The notes beneath the pieces are model-generated. The model searched no databases and was not told the origin of the DNA. It saw only the letters and a program-made list of their open reading frames with translations. From NCBI GenBank assembly GCA_947642445.1, contig CANRSF010000004.1, positions 62,001 to 126,000 of the forward strand: a stretch of 64,000 bases of DNA, given 5' to 3'. Both the position numbers and the translations under genes were made by a program. Source of the stretch: an uncultured Collinsella sp. Its GTDB lineage: Bacteria; Actinomycetota; Coriobacteriia; Coriobacteriales; Coriobacteriaceae. Positions 26,178 to 35,151 of this stretch are shown piece after piece (position 1 is the stretch's first letter; every line of letters starts with the position of its first letter).

Positions 26178-27746
26178 ATGGACGACGCGAGCGAGCGTGC
26201 AATCGAAGAGGACATGCTCGATCAGTTCAATTACTTTGACGATGAGGATGAGGAGCTAATCGATCGTCGCGAGCCGGCATCGCTTGACTCATTTGATCTG
26301 GTCGATGAAGAGACTGATGAGGTTGAGGACGAATCAACGGAGTCCCCACAGTCTTCGCGCCTTGACTCGCTGCTTTCGAGAGCCCCCATGCACCACGGTG
26401 TTCGTGCCGGCGCACTCCATATGAAAACTGACTGGCACCAGATCGTGACGGCAGGCGATGAGCTTGCCGTCGATGCGCCGCTCACCGATAAGTCATCCAT
26501 CATCTGCCGCACCGGTATGCTTATGCTCGCGAGCGGAACGGGTGCCTGGCGTGTACGCGATACCATGAATCGCGTCGCCGCCGTACTCGGTGTCACCGTC
26601 CACGTTGACTTAAGTCTTCTGTCGTTTGAGTGCACCTGCATCGAAGATGGCCACTGCTTTAACGAGGTTGTCAGCCTGCCCACAACGGGAGTCAATACCC
26701 ATCGCATTTGGATGATGGAGAGCTTCCTAAAGGAAATCGAGACGTATGGGCGCCGGTTTACCGTGCACGAATACCACGAGATGCTCAAGACCGTTGAGAG
26801 TTCAAAACCCGATTACTCTCCCTGGCAACAGGGCCTTGCGGCAGCTTGTGCTTGCGGCGCCTTCGTCTTTTTGCTCGGCGGCGGCCCTATCGAGATGGCC
26901 TGCGCATTCGTAGGCGCTGGTGTTGGCAACTTTGCTCGCTCTCATATTCTCAAGCAGGGTCTTGGCCAGTTTAGCGCGCTGACGATTGGCGTTGCGCTCG
27001 CTTGCGTTTCGTATCTGCTGGCATTGCTCGGCCTTGGCCAGGTCGTACCGGGGGCAATGTCGCACCAAGAAGGCTATATCGGCGCCATGCTCTTTGTGAT
27101 TCCCGGCTTTCCCCTCATTACGGCAGGCCTCGACATCGCTAAGCTCGATATGCGAAGCGGCATTGAGCGTCTTTCGTATGCCGTGTCGATTATTGTGATG
27201 GCGACCCTTGTGGGCTGGATGGTTGCCGAGTGTGTGGGGCTGGCACCGGATGATTTTGCCCCGCTCGGCCTTTCGCCGCTTGCCCTTACGCTCCTGCGCG
27301 TGGTGATGAGCTTCGTTGGCGTATTCGGCTTCTCGGTGATGTTCAACAGCCCGGTAAAGATGGCCGCGGCAGCTGGGCTGATCGGCGCCGTGTCCAATAC
27401 CTTGCGCCTTACGCTCGTCGATGCGCCGACGCTGTTTCCCTTTCTGGGCCTGAGCGTAGGTATGCCTCCCGAGGCGGCAGCGTTTATCGGCGCGCTGGTA
27501 TCGGGGCTGCTCGCGAGCTTAGCCGAAATCAAGCTCACCTACCCACGTATCGCCCTCACGGTGCCATCGATTGTCATTATGGTGCCGGGCTTGTATCTGT
27601 ATCGCTCGATGTATTACATGTGCACATTCGACACGGTCAATATGCTCGGCTGGTTTGTGCGTGCAGTGCTCATCGTGGCGTTTTTGCCCGTTGGCCTGGG
27701 TGTGGCGCGTACACTCACCGACCATCGCTGGCGCCACACCAGCTAA
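26178..27746 (+). CDS. ThrE-family threonine/serine exporter-like membrane protein
   Basis: A 522-residue protein joining both halves of the ThrE family. Residues about 85-260 are the DUF1212-like part with its first membrane segments, and about 290-515 the DUF3815-like part; there are about ten hydrophobic segments in all. The family includes Corynebacterium ThrE, which exports threonine and serine. Residues 1-75 are an unusual acidic, low-complexity leader (FDDEDEELIDRREP, EETDEVEDESTES). GGAAGGGAGCGTCTAT precedes the ATG. The substrate is inferred from the family only. Confidence 0.82.
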   Translation: MDDASERAIEEDMLDQFNYFDDEDEELIDRREPASLDSFDLVDEETDEVEDESTESPQSSRLDSLLSRAPMHHGVRAGALHMKTDWHQIVTAGDELAVDAPLTDKSSIICRTGMLMLASGTGAWRVRDTMNRVAAVLGVTVHVDLSLLSFECTCIEDGHCFNEVVSLPTTGVNTHRIWMMESFLKEIETYGRRFTVHEYHEMLKTVESSKPDYSPWQQGLAAACACGAFVFLLGGGPIEMACAFVGAGVGNFARSHILKQGLGQFSALTIGVALACVSYLLALLGLGQVVPGAMSHQEGYIGAMLFVIPGFPLITAGLDIAKLDMRSGIERLSYAVSIIVMATLVGWMVAECVGLAPDDFAPLGLSPLALTLLRVVMSFVGVFGFSVMFNSPVKMAAAAGLIGAVSNTLRLTLVDAPTLFPFLGLSVGMPPEAAAFIGALVSGLLASLAEIKLTYPRIALTVPSIVIMVPGLYLYRSMYYMCTFDTVNMLGWFVRAVLIVAFLPVGLGVARTLTDHRWRHTS

Positions 27747-27780
27747 TTGGTGCAAATGAAACTGATCCGCAAAACATGAA

Positions 27781-27867
27781 CGTGGATAATCTCCCGTTTT
27801 TGGCTTGTTTACGGGCTCAAAACGGGAGATTATCCACGCTCGTGGAATGGGTGTCCGAAAATCCACG
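27781..27867. repeat. Palindrome with CGTGGATAATCTCCCGTTTT arms
   Basis: Exact 20-bp inverted arms (27781-27800 and 27819-27838) enclose an 18-nt spacer. A shorter CGTGGA...TCCACG inverted pair follows at 27841-27867. Related words occur at 42649-42792. The rest of the 27747-28044 gap holds a hairpin at 27983-28013 and otherwise no recognisable gene. Confidence 0.75.
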
Positions 27868-27982
27868 CTCGTTGGGCCGATGCAGACGCACCTGGCAATT
27901 CCTTTTTTGTAGACGTTGTCGTATGGCTGCATGCGGAAAAGGCCCCAGCGATTAACATATACTCCATATGGGTAAAGAGACC

Positions 27983-28013
27983 AAAGCGCCGCCACGAGTG
28001 GCGCTTTGCGTTT
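27983..28013 (+). terminator. Hairpin upstream of clpC
   Basis: AAAGCGCC-GCCACGAGT-GGCGCTTT lies 31 nt before the clpC start. It may end upstream transcription or form part of the clpC leader. Confidence 0.5.
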
Positions 28014-28044
28014 GAAAAAACTAGCTCGTCTAAGAGGAACTAGC

Positions 28045-30687
28045 ATGTTAGACCGTTTTACCGATCGCGCGCGCAAGGTCATGTCCATGGCCAAGCAGGA
28101 GGCGCTCAATCTTCATTCAAATAAGGTGGGTACCGAGCATCTGTTGCTCGCGCTCGCCAAGGAGGACGAGGGCATTGCCGCTGAGGCGCTGCGCTCGCTC
28201 GATATCTCCTACGACGACATCATGGATACCCTCAAAGAGGTCCAGACCACGGTTCCCGAGCCCAGCGAGGAGACCGAGGCTGCCAAGCTTGCCTTTACGC
28301 CGCTCGTCATTAGCGTGATGGAGCGTTCATTCCGCGTGGCGCGTGAGAACAACCAGACCTACGTGTCGACCGAGCACTTGCTGATCGGCATCGTCGAAGA
28401 GGGCAACGGCATGGCCATGGACATCCTCATGCGCCTGGGTGTGTCGTCCGCCTCCATCAAAAAGGCTATCGAGAAACTCACCGCCAAGGACCAGGATAAG
28501 AAGCGTCCGCTCGCTGGCGCCGGTGCTGGTCGTCCCGGTACGGGCCTGCCGTTCTTTAGCGGCTCGGATGCCTCTCAGCAAAAGGGGAGCGGTACCGATA
28601 CACTTAAGCAGTTCGCGACCAACCTTACGCAGAAGGCGCGCGACGGCGAACTCGATCCGGTGATCGGCCGCGAAAAGGAAGTCCAGCGTATGATGGAAAT
28701 TCTTTCGCGCCGCACCAAGAACAATCCGCTTATCCTGGGCGATCCCGGCGTGGGTAAGACGGCCATCGTCGAGGGCCTGGCTCAGCAGATCGCCGCCGGC
28801 AACGTGCCCGAGAACCTTATGAACCAGAACATCTGGACGCTCGATCTGCCGGGTCTTGTCGCGGGCGCCAAGTATCGCGGTGAGTTCGAGGAGCGCCTCA
28901 AGAACGTGATCCAGGAGGCAACCGAAGCCGACGACGTCATCCTGTTTATCGACGAGATGCACACCATCATCGGTGCCGGTTCTGCCGAGGGATCCATCGA
29001 TGCAAGCTCCATGCTCAAGCCCGTGCTCGCGCGCGGTGCTTTTCAGATCATCGGTGCCACCACGGCCGAGGAGTTCCGTAAGTACCTCACCAAGGATCCG
29101 GCCTTTGAGCGTCGCTTCCAGACCATCGATGTCGAGGAGCCGAGCGTCGAGGACACGGTCAAGATCCTGACCGCGCTCAAGCCGCGCTACGAGGAGCACC
29201 ACCATGTGCGTTACACACAGGGTGCTATCGAGGCCGCCGCGAACCTCTCCAACCGCTACATTCAGGACCGCTTCCTGCCCGATAAGGCCATCGACCTCAT
29301 CGACGAGGCCGGTGCCCGCGCCCGCATTGCCGCCAACCGCGCGCCCGAGCCGGTGCGCGAGGCCGAACATCGCATCGAGGAGCTCAAGGCTGCCGCACAG
29401 GAGGCCACCGAGAGCGACGACATGAACAAGGCCGCCGAGATCACCGAGCAGCAGAAAGCCGCCGAGATTGAGCTCGCCGAGGCCAAGGCTGCCTGGACGG
29501 CCGAGCTCGACGCCAGTCCGCTCACCATCGATGTCTCCCAGATTGCCGACATCGTGTCCGTGACCTCGGGCGTGCCGGTGTCCTCGCTCACCGAGAGTGA
29601 GAGTCGCCGCCTGCTGCAGGCCGAAAGCGTGCTCAAGACGCGCATCATCGGTCAGGATGAGGCCGTCGAGGCCGTTGCCAAGGCCGTGCGCCGCAGCCGC
29701 TCGCCGCTCAAGGACCCTCGCCGCCCCGGCGGCAGCTTTATCTTCCTGGGCCCCACCGGCACGGGCAAGACCGAGCTTGCCAAGACGCTCGCCGAGTATC
29801 TCTTTGGCAGCAAGGACGCGCTCATCAGCTTCGACATGTCGGAGTTTGGCAGCGAGTTCGAGGTCTCCAAGCTTATCGGTAGCCCTCCGGGTTACGTGGG
29901 TCACGACGAGGGCGGCCAGCTCACCAAGGCTGTTCGCCGTCATCCGTACTCGGTCGTGCTGTTCGACGAGATCGAGAAGGCGCACCCTGATATCTTCAAC
30001 ATCTTGCTACAGGTGCTGGAGGAGGGCCGCCTGACCGATAGCCAGGGCAAGACGGTCGATTTCCGCAACACCGTGATTATCATGACGTCCAACGTGGGCG
30101 CCCGCGAGATCGCGCAGGATGCGAGCGTGGGCTTTGGCACCACCGGCAAGCAGGGTCTCACGTCGAGCGAGATCCGCGGCCGTGCGATGGGCGAGCTCAA
30201 GCGCCTGTTCCGCCCCGAGCTGCTCAACCGTATCGATGACATCGTGGTGTTCCAGAAGCTTTCGGGCGAGAACCTGACCAAGATCGCTCACCTGCTGGTG
30301 GACGACCTGCGCCAGCGCCTGATTGCCAACGGCATGAACATCAAGCTCACCGATGCGGCCTACGACAAGATTGTGGCCGAGGGCACCGACCTCACCAACG
30401 GTGCGCGTCCGCTGCGCCGCGCCATCCAAAAGCTCATTGAGGATCCGTTGTCCGAGGAGCTGCTGGCCGGCGAGTGGGGCAGTGGCGATACCGTCCTGTG
30501 CGATGTGGCCGACGGCAAGTTTGTCTTTAGCCATGGTACGGGCGAGATCCCGGCACCGCGTCCGGCGGGCACGCTCGGTGGCGATACCGCTCCGGCAGCG
30601 CCGCACACCGGAAACGCTGCGCCTGTGAGTAGTGGCGTGACCTCGGGCCCCGGCGGTATGATGCAAGCTGGCTCCGGCGCGCTGTAG
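28045..30687 (+). CDS. clpC: ATP-dependent Clp protease ATP-binding subunit ClpC
   Basis: An 880-residue Hsp100 unfoldase that feeds ClpP. Two N-terminal Clp repeats (about 1-145) begin [16 protein letters not shown]. The first AAA domain has Walker [10 protein letters not shown] (about 232-240) and Walker [12 protein letters not shown]; the second has GPTGTGKTE (about 569-577). Between them lies a charged coiled segment (about 445-490) where ClpC proteins carry the UVR/M-domain. The C-terminus ends in a Gly/Pro/Ala-rich tail. The ATG at 28045 follows AAGAGGAACTAGC. No mcsA/mcsB/ctsR genes adjoin, so control differs from Bacillus. Confidence 0.95.
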   Translation: MLDRFTDRARKVMSMAKQEALNLHSNKVGTEHLLLALAKEDEGIAAEALRSLDISYDDIMDTLKEVQTTVPEPSEETEAAKLAFTPLVISVMERSFRVARENNQTYVSTEHLLIGIVEEGNGMAMDILMRLGVSSASIKKAIEKLTAKDQDKKRPLAGAGAGRPGTGLPFFSGSDASQQKGSGTDTLKQFATNLTQKARDGELDPVIGREKEVQRMMEILSRRTKNNPLILGDPGVGKTAIVEGLAQQIAAGNVPENLMNQNIWTLDLPGLVAGAKYRGEFEERLKNVIQEATEADDVILFIDEMHTIIGAGSAEGSIDASSMLKPVLARGAFQIIGATTAEEFRKYLTKDPAFERRFQTIDVEEPSVEDTVKILTALKPRYEEHHHVRYTQGAIEAAANLSNRYIQDRFLPDKAIDLIDEAGARARIAANRAPEPVREAEHRIEELKAAAQEATESDDMNKAAEITEQQKAAEIELAEAKAAWTAELDASPLTIDVSQIADIVSVTSGVPVSSLTESESRRLLQAESVLKTRIIGQDEAVEAVAKAVRRSRSPLKDPRRPGGSFIFLGPTGTGKTELAKTLAEYLFGSKDALISFDMSEFGSEFEVSKLIGSPPGYVGHDEGGQLTKAVRRHPYSVVLFDEIEKAHPDIFNILLQVLEEGRLTDSQGKTVDFRNTVIIMTSNVGAREIAQDASVGFGTTGKQGLTSSEIRGRAMGELKRLFRPELLNRIDDIVVFQKLSGENLTKIAHLLVDDLRQRLIANGMNIKLTDAAYDKIVAEGTDLTNGARPLRRAIQKLIEDPLSEELLAGEWGSGDTVLCDVADGKFVFSHGTGEIPAPRPAGTLGGDTAPAAPHTGNAAPVSSGVTSGPGGMMQAGSGAL

Positions 30688-30712
30688 GGCGTGGCGACAA
30701 TTTGATACGCTC

Positions 30713-30745
30713 AATCGAGGCGCTCTGGCAAGGGCGCCTCGATTT
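30713..30745 (+). terminator. Terminator after clpC
   Basis: AATCGAGGCGCTC...GGGCGCCTCGATTTG forms a long stem 25 nt after the stop. Confidence 0.85.
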
Positions 30746-30901
30746 GTAGAGCTGCGGTGATTGTGACCGTTACGCTATACGGTCCACCGTTAGCCGATGA
30801 TGCGAGGGCGCTCGGCGTTTTCGACTGGTTTATGCAAACGAAGTCTGGGAATATACAAGGCGCATGTCTTATTGTCTAACCAGTTGCGCCAAGGAGGCAC
30901 C

Positions 30902-32359
30902 ATGGACTACAAGATTACCGGCTACGAGCCCGCCCAGCTGTTCCATTTCTTTGAAGAGGTCAGCGCGATTCCCCGTGGGTCTGGCAACGAGAAGGGCATC
31001 AGCGATTTCCTGGTCGCGTTTGCCAAGGAGCGCGGTCTCGATGTGTATCAGGACGAGGTCTACAACGTCATCATTCGCAAGCCCGCATCTGCCGGCGCCG
31101 AGAACGCCCCGACCGTGATGCTGCAGGGCCACATCGATATGGTGTGCGACAAGTTGGGCTCTGTTGAGCACGACTTTACGACCGACGGTATCGACCTGGT
31201 CGTCAAGGACGGCGTCCTCACCGCTAACGGCACCACCCTGGGCGCCGACAACGGTATCGCCGTCGCGCTTATGCTTACCGTGCTCAACGACGATTCGATT
31301 GCCCATCCGGCCCTCGAGTGCGTGTTCACCACCGACGAGGAGACTGGCCTGGTCGGCGCCGAGACGCTCGACAAGTCCCAGATTAGCGCCCGCACCATGA
31401 TTAACCTTGACTCCGAGGAAGAGGGCGTTGCCACCGTCAGCTGCGCCGGCGGCGTCGTCGTTACCTACACCTGCCCCATCGCGCGCGAGCACAAGACCGG
31501 TAGCACCCTCACGCTCGACATCTCCGGCCTGCTGGGCGGCCACTCCGGCAGCGATATCCACCTGGAGCGCGGCAACGGCAACCTCATCATGGCCCGCATC
31601 ATCGACCGCCTGATGGTTGCCGGCGAGCCCGCCATCGTGAGCTTTAACGGCGGCACCAAGGACAACGCCATCAACCGTGAGTGCAAGGCTGTTCTGGTCT
31701 ATGCCGACCACGCTGCCGCCGAGGCCGCGGCCCAGATCGCAAAGGACATCATCGCCGACGTCACTGCCGAGCTCGAGGTCTTCGACCCCGGCTTTACCTG
31801 CACCGTCGAGATTGCCGACGACGCCGAGGTCGAGGCCATGGACCAGAAGTCCGCGCTTGCCCTCATCCGCGCCCTGCGTCTTGCCCCTAACGGCGTGATT
31901 CGCCGCAACGTCGCCACCGACGGCTCCGTCGAGGTTTCCTCCAACATCGGTGTGGTTGCCACCTCTGACGACGAGGTTAAGATCATGCTTTCCCCGCGCT
32001 CCTCGATCACCTCGCTGCAGAACGAGTTCAAGGATCGTTTGCAGACGCTTGCCGATGTCCTGGGCTTCGACGCCAAGTTTGAGTTCGAGTATCCCGGCTG
32101 GAGCTATGCCGAGCATTCGCCGGTCCGCGACGTCTTTGTCGAGAGCTATCGCGAGCTCTTTGGCTCCGAGCTGCGCATCGAGTCCATTCACGCCGGCCTT
32201 GAGTGCGGCCTGTTTGCCGAGGCCCTGCACGGCCTGGACGCCATCGCCGTGGGCCCGACGCTCTCCGATGTCCACACCCCGGACGAGAGCATGGAGCTCG
32301 CTTCTGCCGAGCGCTTCTACGAGCTGCTCATCGACGTGCTCAAGCGCCTCGCCGCGTAA
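30902..32359 (+). CDS. pepD: Aminoacyl-histidine dipeptidase (PepD, M20 family)
   Basis: A 485-residue zinc dipeptidase of the PepD/M20C type, acting on a wide range of dipeptides in the cytoplasm. Metal ligands are visible in LQGHIDMVCDK, LGADNGIAVA, and the catalytic Glu-Glu of FTTDEETGLVGAE. SGLLGGHSGSDIHLERGN marks the lid-domain junction. The ATG at 30902 follows CAAGGAGGCACC; the longer reading upstream is not needed. Confidence 0.93.
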   Translation: MDYKITGYEPAQLFHFFEEVSAIPRGSGNEKGISDFLVAFAKERGLDVYQDEVYNVIIRKPASAGAENAPTVMLQGHIDMVCDKLGSVEHDFTTDGIDLVVKDGVLTANGTTLGADNGIAVALMLTVLNDDSIAHPALECVFTTDEETGLVGAETLDKSQISARTMINLDSEEEGVATVSCAGGVVVTYTCPIAREHKTGSTLTLDISGLLGGHSGSDIHLERGNGNLIMARIIDRLMVAGEPAIVSFNGGTKDNAINRECKAVLVYADHAAAEAAAQIAKDIIADVTAELEVFDPGFTCTVEIADDAEVEAMDQKSALALIRALRLAPNGVIRRNVATDGSVEVSSNIGVVATSDDEVKIMLSPRSSITSLQNEFKDRLQTLADVLGFDAKFEFEYPGWSYAEHSPVRDVFVESYRELFGSELRIESIHAGLECGLFAEALHGLDAIAVGPTLSDVHTPDESMELASAERFYELLIDVLKRLAA

Positions 32360-32414
32360 AGGTTGCGCTAGCAGCAGTCCGAGCCACGTGCTAGCGGATT
32401 GCAAATGACATTAC

Positions 32415-32463
32415 GAGAGGGGGTACCCGGTCTTTTGCGACAGGTGCCCCCTCTCTTCTTTTA
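32415..32463. terminator. Bidirectional terminator between pepD and hipA
   Basis: GAGAGGGGGTACC...GGTGCCCCCTCTC is followed by TTCTTTT on the plus strand; hipA arrives convergently from the right. Confidence 0.8.
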
Positions 32464-32485
32464 AGAAATGTGAATTGACTGGCGC

Positions 32486-33790
32486 CTAGCCCATATCCGC
32501 CTTGATGATGTCGAGGGTGCGCTGGCAGTTTTCGCGGACGGGGCCGAGCAAGTGATCTCGCAGCTCCGCCATGCCGGGCAGATCGGCGTATTCGTCCATG
32601 ACCTCCTCCATACAGATGGGCACCTCGTAGGCGAGGTCCATCATGGTCGCAAAGCAAAACTTCTCGGATAGCCCGGCATCGGTGAGCGCCGTCTCCAGCG
32701 CGGGGTCGCCCATACCGTGGTATCGGCGGATAGCACCTGGACCGATGCGCCCCACACGATTTTCGCCGCCAACGCTCATAGCAAGGCGTGCCCGACGTCG
32801 CATGCTCTCATACGCCAAGCCCGATGCGACATCGTACATGGGTGCGAGTGCCGCGTTTGTGCCTTTGCCTAGGATGAGCGAGTAGTTTTTAGCGTGTGCG
32901 TCAGGCGCTCCGATAATGGCGTTATAGAACAACATATAGGTAAAAAGCATAAGATTCATGTGGTGGGGGACTGTGTTAATCAGTCGTTCTTGGATGTCTC
33001 GTGTAGTCGGTCCTCCGTCGGCGGTGTATTTCTGGCTTGGCAATACACCGAGCGCCTGGCAAAAGTCCTCCTGATGCAGCCTTTCGATACTTCCGCTGTT
33101 ATTGACCATTCTGTCGTACCGTTCAACGACGAGTGCGGCTTCGTCTTCAAATGTGCAATAGGAGACGTTGGCAGTTGGAATGCCAACACGCCGAGCCGTT
33201 TTCATGCAGACGAATTCGTTTAAGGCCTGATGTTTGAACCCGACGACACCATTTTTGAAGATATGGGTAGTGGGGGATGACCCTAGACATTCGTACCATT
33301 GGCCATCATGCCAAGCTAGTGCAAATTTGCCTTGGTTGCCGCCCAGGGACCAGCTTTCGTTGGAGCCCATCCATGTCTCTCTTTCGTCATCGCGAATTGC
33401 TTTAAGCTTGTGAGCGATTTGAGAATTGGTAAGCGGGCGGTATGCGGAGACCCTGCCACGGACGGCGTCTAATTGATCGGCTCGACAAAACTGAACGGCC
33501 CCCGCGCAGTCAAGACCGATATGGCACAAGAGGGCGACGGGGTTGTTAGATGCAACATCATGCTCGGTGGCAATGGCGCGACGCTGCTCTTGACTGTCGG
33601 GCAAAAGGCCAAATAGGAACGGGCGGACGATGTTATGGCCATACGTGCGATTGGAAAGCGGCATTGTTAGCGATAGCGGTGCCCCGCGATAGGTTGGGGC
33701 GTATACAAAGCTGCAGAGTCCATGCTCGTCTTGCCGGAGAGTGCCTGCGATTTCGCCACAAATGAGGGTCGCAAGCTCCATTTCTGCCAT
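32486..33790 (-). CDS. hipA: HipA-family serine/threonine kinase toxin
   Basis: A 434-residue HipA kinase. E. coli HipA phosphorylates GltX and causes growth arrest. The N-subdomain contains PFLFGLLPDS, the ATP/activation loop is SLGGNQGKFALAW (about 147-159), and the catalytic-loop block is GAPDAHAKNYSLI (about 296-308) followed by the metal-binding APMYDVAS. All expected kinase residues are present, so it looks active. It starts directly after the hipB stop with no gap. Confidence 0.92.
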   Translation of the reverse strand: MAEMELATLICGEIAGTLRQDEHGLCSFVYAPTYRGAPLSLTMPLSNRTYGHNIVRPFLFGLLPDSQEQRRAIATEHDVASNNPVALLCHIGLDCAGAVQFCRADQLDAVRGRVSAYRPLTNSQIAHKLKAIRDDERETWMGSNESWSLGGNQGKFALAWHDGQWYECLGSSPTTHIFKNGVVGFKHQALNEFVCMKTARRVGIPTANVSYCTFEDEAALVVERYDRMVNNSGSIERLHQEDFCQALGVLPSQKYTADGGPTTRDIQERLINTVPHHMNLMLFTYMLFYNAIIGAPDAHAKNYSLILGKGTNAALAPMYDVASGLAYESMRRRARLAMSVGGENRVGRIGPGAIRRYHGMGDPALETALTDAGLSEKFCFATMMDLAYEVPICMEEVMDEYADLPGMAELRDHLLGPVRENCQRTLDIIKADMG

Positions 33791-34222
33791 TTATTTCACA
33801 ACCTTACAGCCAAAGGAGAGGTCTGAAGTGTCGGTAAGGCCTTGCTCGGCTGCGATTTGGGCCAGCAAGGCACCATAGGAAGATGGCGTTCCTTGTCGAG
33901 CGGGTCGTCTGCCTACGCTTGGCTTTGGCAGGGCATTCGAGTTCGCGATAGGGAGGTCCGCTATCGTCGTTGGATGTTCGGAGGGCGATGCGATGGAGTC
34001 GTTATCGCTTTGCGCAAAGAGGCCTATGCCGAGTGCGTTAAAGACAGTCAGCAACTTGTCGAGCCGAATACCCGTGGCGTCTCCTAGCTCGAGCGATGCG
34101 AGCAGGCGCTCCGAAACACCGGCTTTTTTAGCGAGGGCGGCACGGGTGAGACCCTGAGCCTCGCGTGCCTGACGCACATAGATGCCAGCTTGCCGCGGTG
34201 TGGTGATGGGAAGGGTATCCAT
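33791..34222 (-). CDS. hipB: HipB-type antitoxin, XRE-family DNA-binding protein
   Basis: A 143-residue protein with an N-terminal XRE helix-turn-helix (VRQAREAQGLTRAALAKKAGVSERLLASLELGD, described in parts: about 17-49) and a long variable C-terminal tail (about 75-143). It is longer than E. coli HipB (88 residues). CGTTAGGAGATCGCC precedes the ATG. It neutralises HipA and represses its own promoter, which fits the strong inverted operator 15 nt upstream of its start. Confidence 0.9.
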   Translation of the reverse strand: MDTLPITTPRQAGIYVRQAREAQGLTRAALAKKAGVSERLLASLELGDATGIRLDKLLTVFNALGIGLFAQSDNDSIASPSEHPTTIADLPIANSNALPKPSVGRRPARQGTPSSYGALLAQIAAEQGLTDTSDLSFGCKVVK

Positions 34223-34236
34223 GGCGATCTCCTAAC

Positions 34237-34306
34237 GTGCAGACTTTTGCATATCAGTATGACATGCAAAAGTCTGCACGAAAAGGCATTATGCAAAACT
34301 CTGCAT
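34237..34306. promoter_or_regulatory. hipBA operator: perfect inverted pair plus a third half-site
   Basis: GTGCAGACTTTTGCAT (34237-34252) and ATGCAAAAGTCTGCAC (34264-34279) are exact 16-bp inverted arms with an 11-bp spacer. A third, slightly diverged copy, ATGCAAAACTCTGCAT, lies at 34291-34306. They cover the expected promoter region of hipB, so autorepression with cooperative binding is likely. Confidence 0.8.
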
Positions 34307-34346
34307 GAGACCTCTACATTGACGTTGAGCTTATGAGAGGCGTTTT

Positions 34347-34925
34347 TTATATCGCGAGAACCCCCAGATGCTCAAGCAAGATCTTAAGCCCGATGAAGAT
34401 GAGCACGACGCCACCCACGATGGTGGCAGGCTTTTCGTAGCGCGCGCCAAAGGTGTGGCCGATCGCTACGCCGGCGACGGAGAAGATAAAGGTCGTGATG
34501 CCGATGAGCGACACGGCGGGCATGATGTCGACCGAGAGCGCGGCAAATGAGATGCCTACGGCTAGGGCGTCGATTGAGGTGGCGATGGCGAGGATCAGGT
34601 ACTCGTCCAGGTCAATCTTTTCGGCATCCTCGCCGTCGCCCTCATCCTCGTCCTCGGTAAAGGCCTCCCACAGCATTTTGCCGCCAATGAAGGCGAGCAG
34701 GATAAAGGCGATCCAGTGGTCGATGGGGCCGATGATGCCCATAAACTGGCTGCCAAGCGCCCATCCGATCACGGGCATGCCGGCCTGGAAGCCGCCAAAG
34801 AACAGGCCGAGCACTACGGCGACCTTAAGGTTGATCTTCTTCATGCCAAGGCCCTTGCAGATGGATACGGCAAAGGCGTCCATCGAAAGGCCAACGGCGA
34901 GCAGCACGAGCTCTGCGAGTCCCAT
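34347..34925 (-). CDS. mntP: Manganese efflux pump MntP
   Basis: A 192-residue membrane protein with six predicted helices. It has the two family motifs with conserved Asp: LSMDAFAVSICKGLGM near the N-terminus and ATSIDALAVGISFAAL (about 114-129). The loop between the halves is strongly acidic (EDEDEGDGEDAEKIDLDE). The family exports Mn2+ and protects against manganese toxicity. The ribosome site GAGAGGGAGCC lies in a hairpin (see 34926-34978), which suggests control at the RNA level. Confidence 0.93.
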   Translation of the reverse strand: MGLAELVLLAVGLSMDAFAVSICKGLGMKKINLKVAVVLGLFFGGFQAGMPVIGWALGSQFMGIIGPIDHWIAFILLAFIGGKMLWEAFTEDEDEGDGEDAEKIDLDEYLILAIATSIDALAVGISFAALSVDIMPAVSLIGITTFIFSVAGVAIGHTFGARYEKPATIVGGVVLIFIGLKILLEHLGVLAI

Positions 34926-34978
34926 AGTCTGGCTCCCTCTCTGCTTGCGGGCCCGCGTGTACCTCTTGGGGGAGCAAC
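34926..34978 (-). promoter_or_regulatory. Leader hairpin hiding the mntP ribosome site
   Basis: On the minus strand TTGCTCCC pairs with GGGAGCC, which contains the mntP Shine-Dalgarno sequence, around an inner GCGGGCCCGC palindrome. mntP genes are often under yybP-ykoY manganese riboswitches; I could not match that consensus convincingly, so only the hairpin is claimed. Confidence 0.4.
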
Positions 34979-35151
34979 ATAAAGACTAACCTTGGCACAT
35001 GGTTGAGTGGGTAGTCAAAAGAGCCCGTCCCAAATTAGCTATCTTAGCGGTGTTCGCTCATTCTGTAAGCATCGGATTTCGCGAGCGCCGCGGGGACAAA
35101 CCGTGAGAAACTATTTAGCGTTTATGGAGCGTATACGATGGGAGCGATGCC

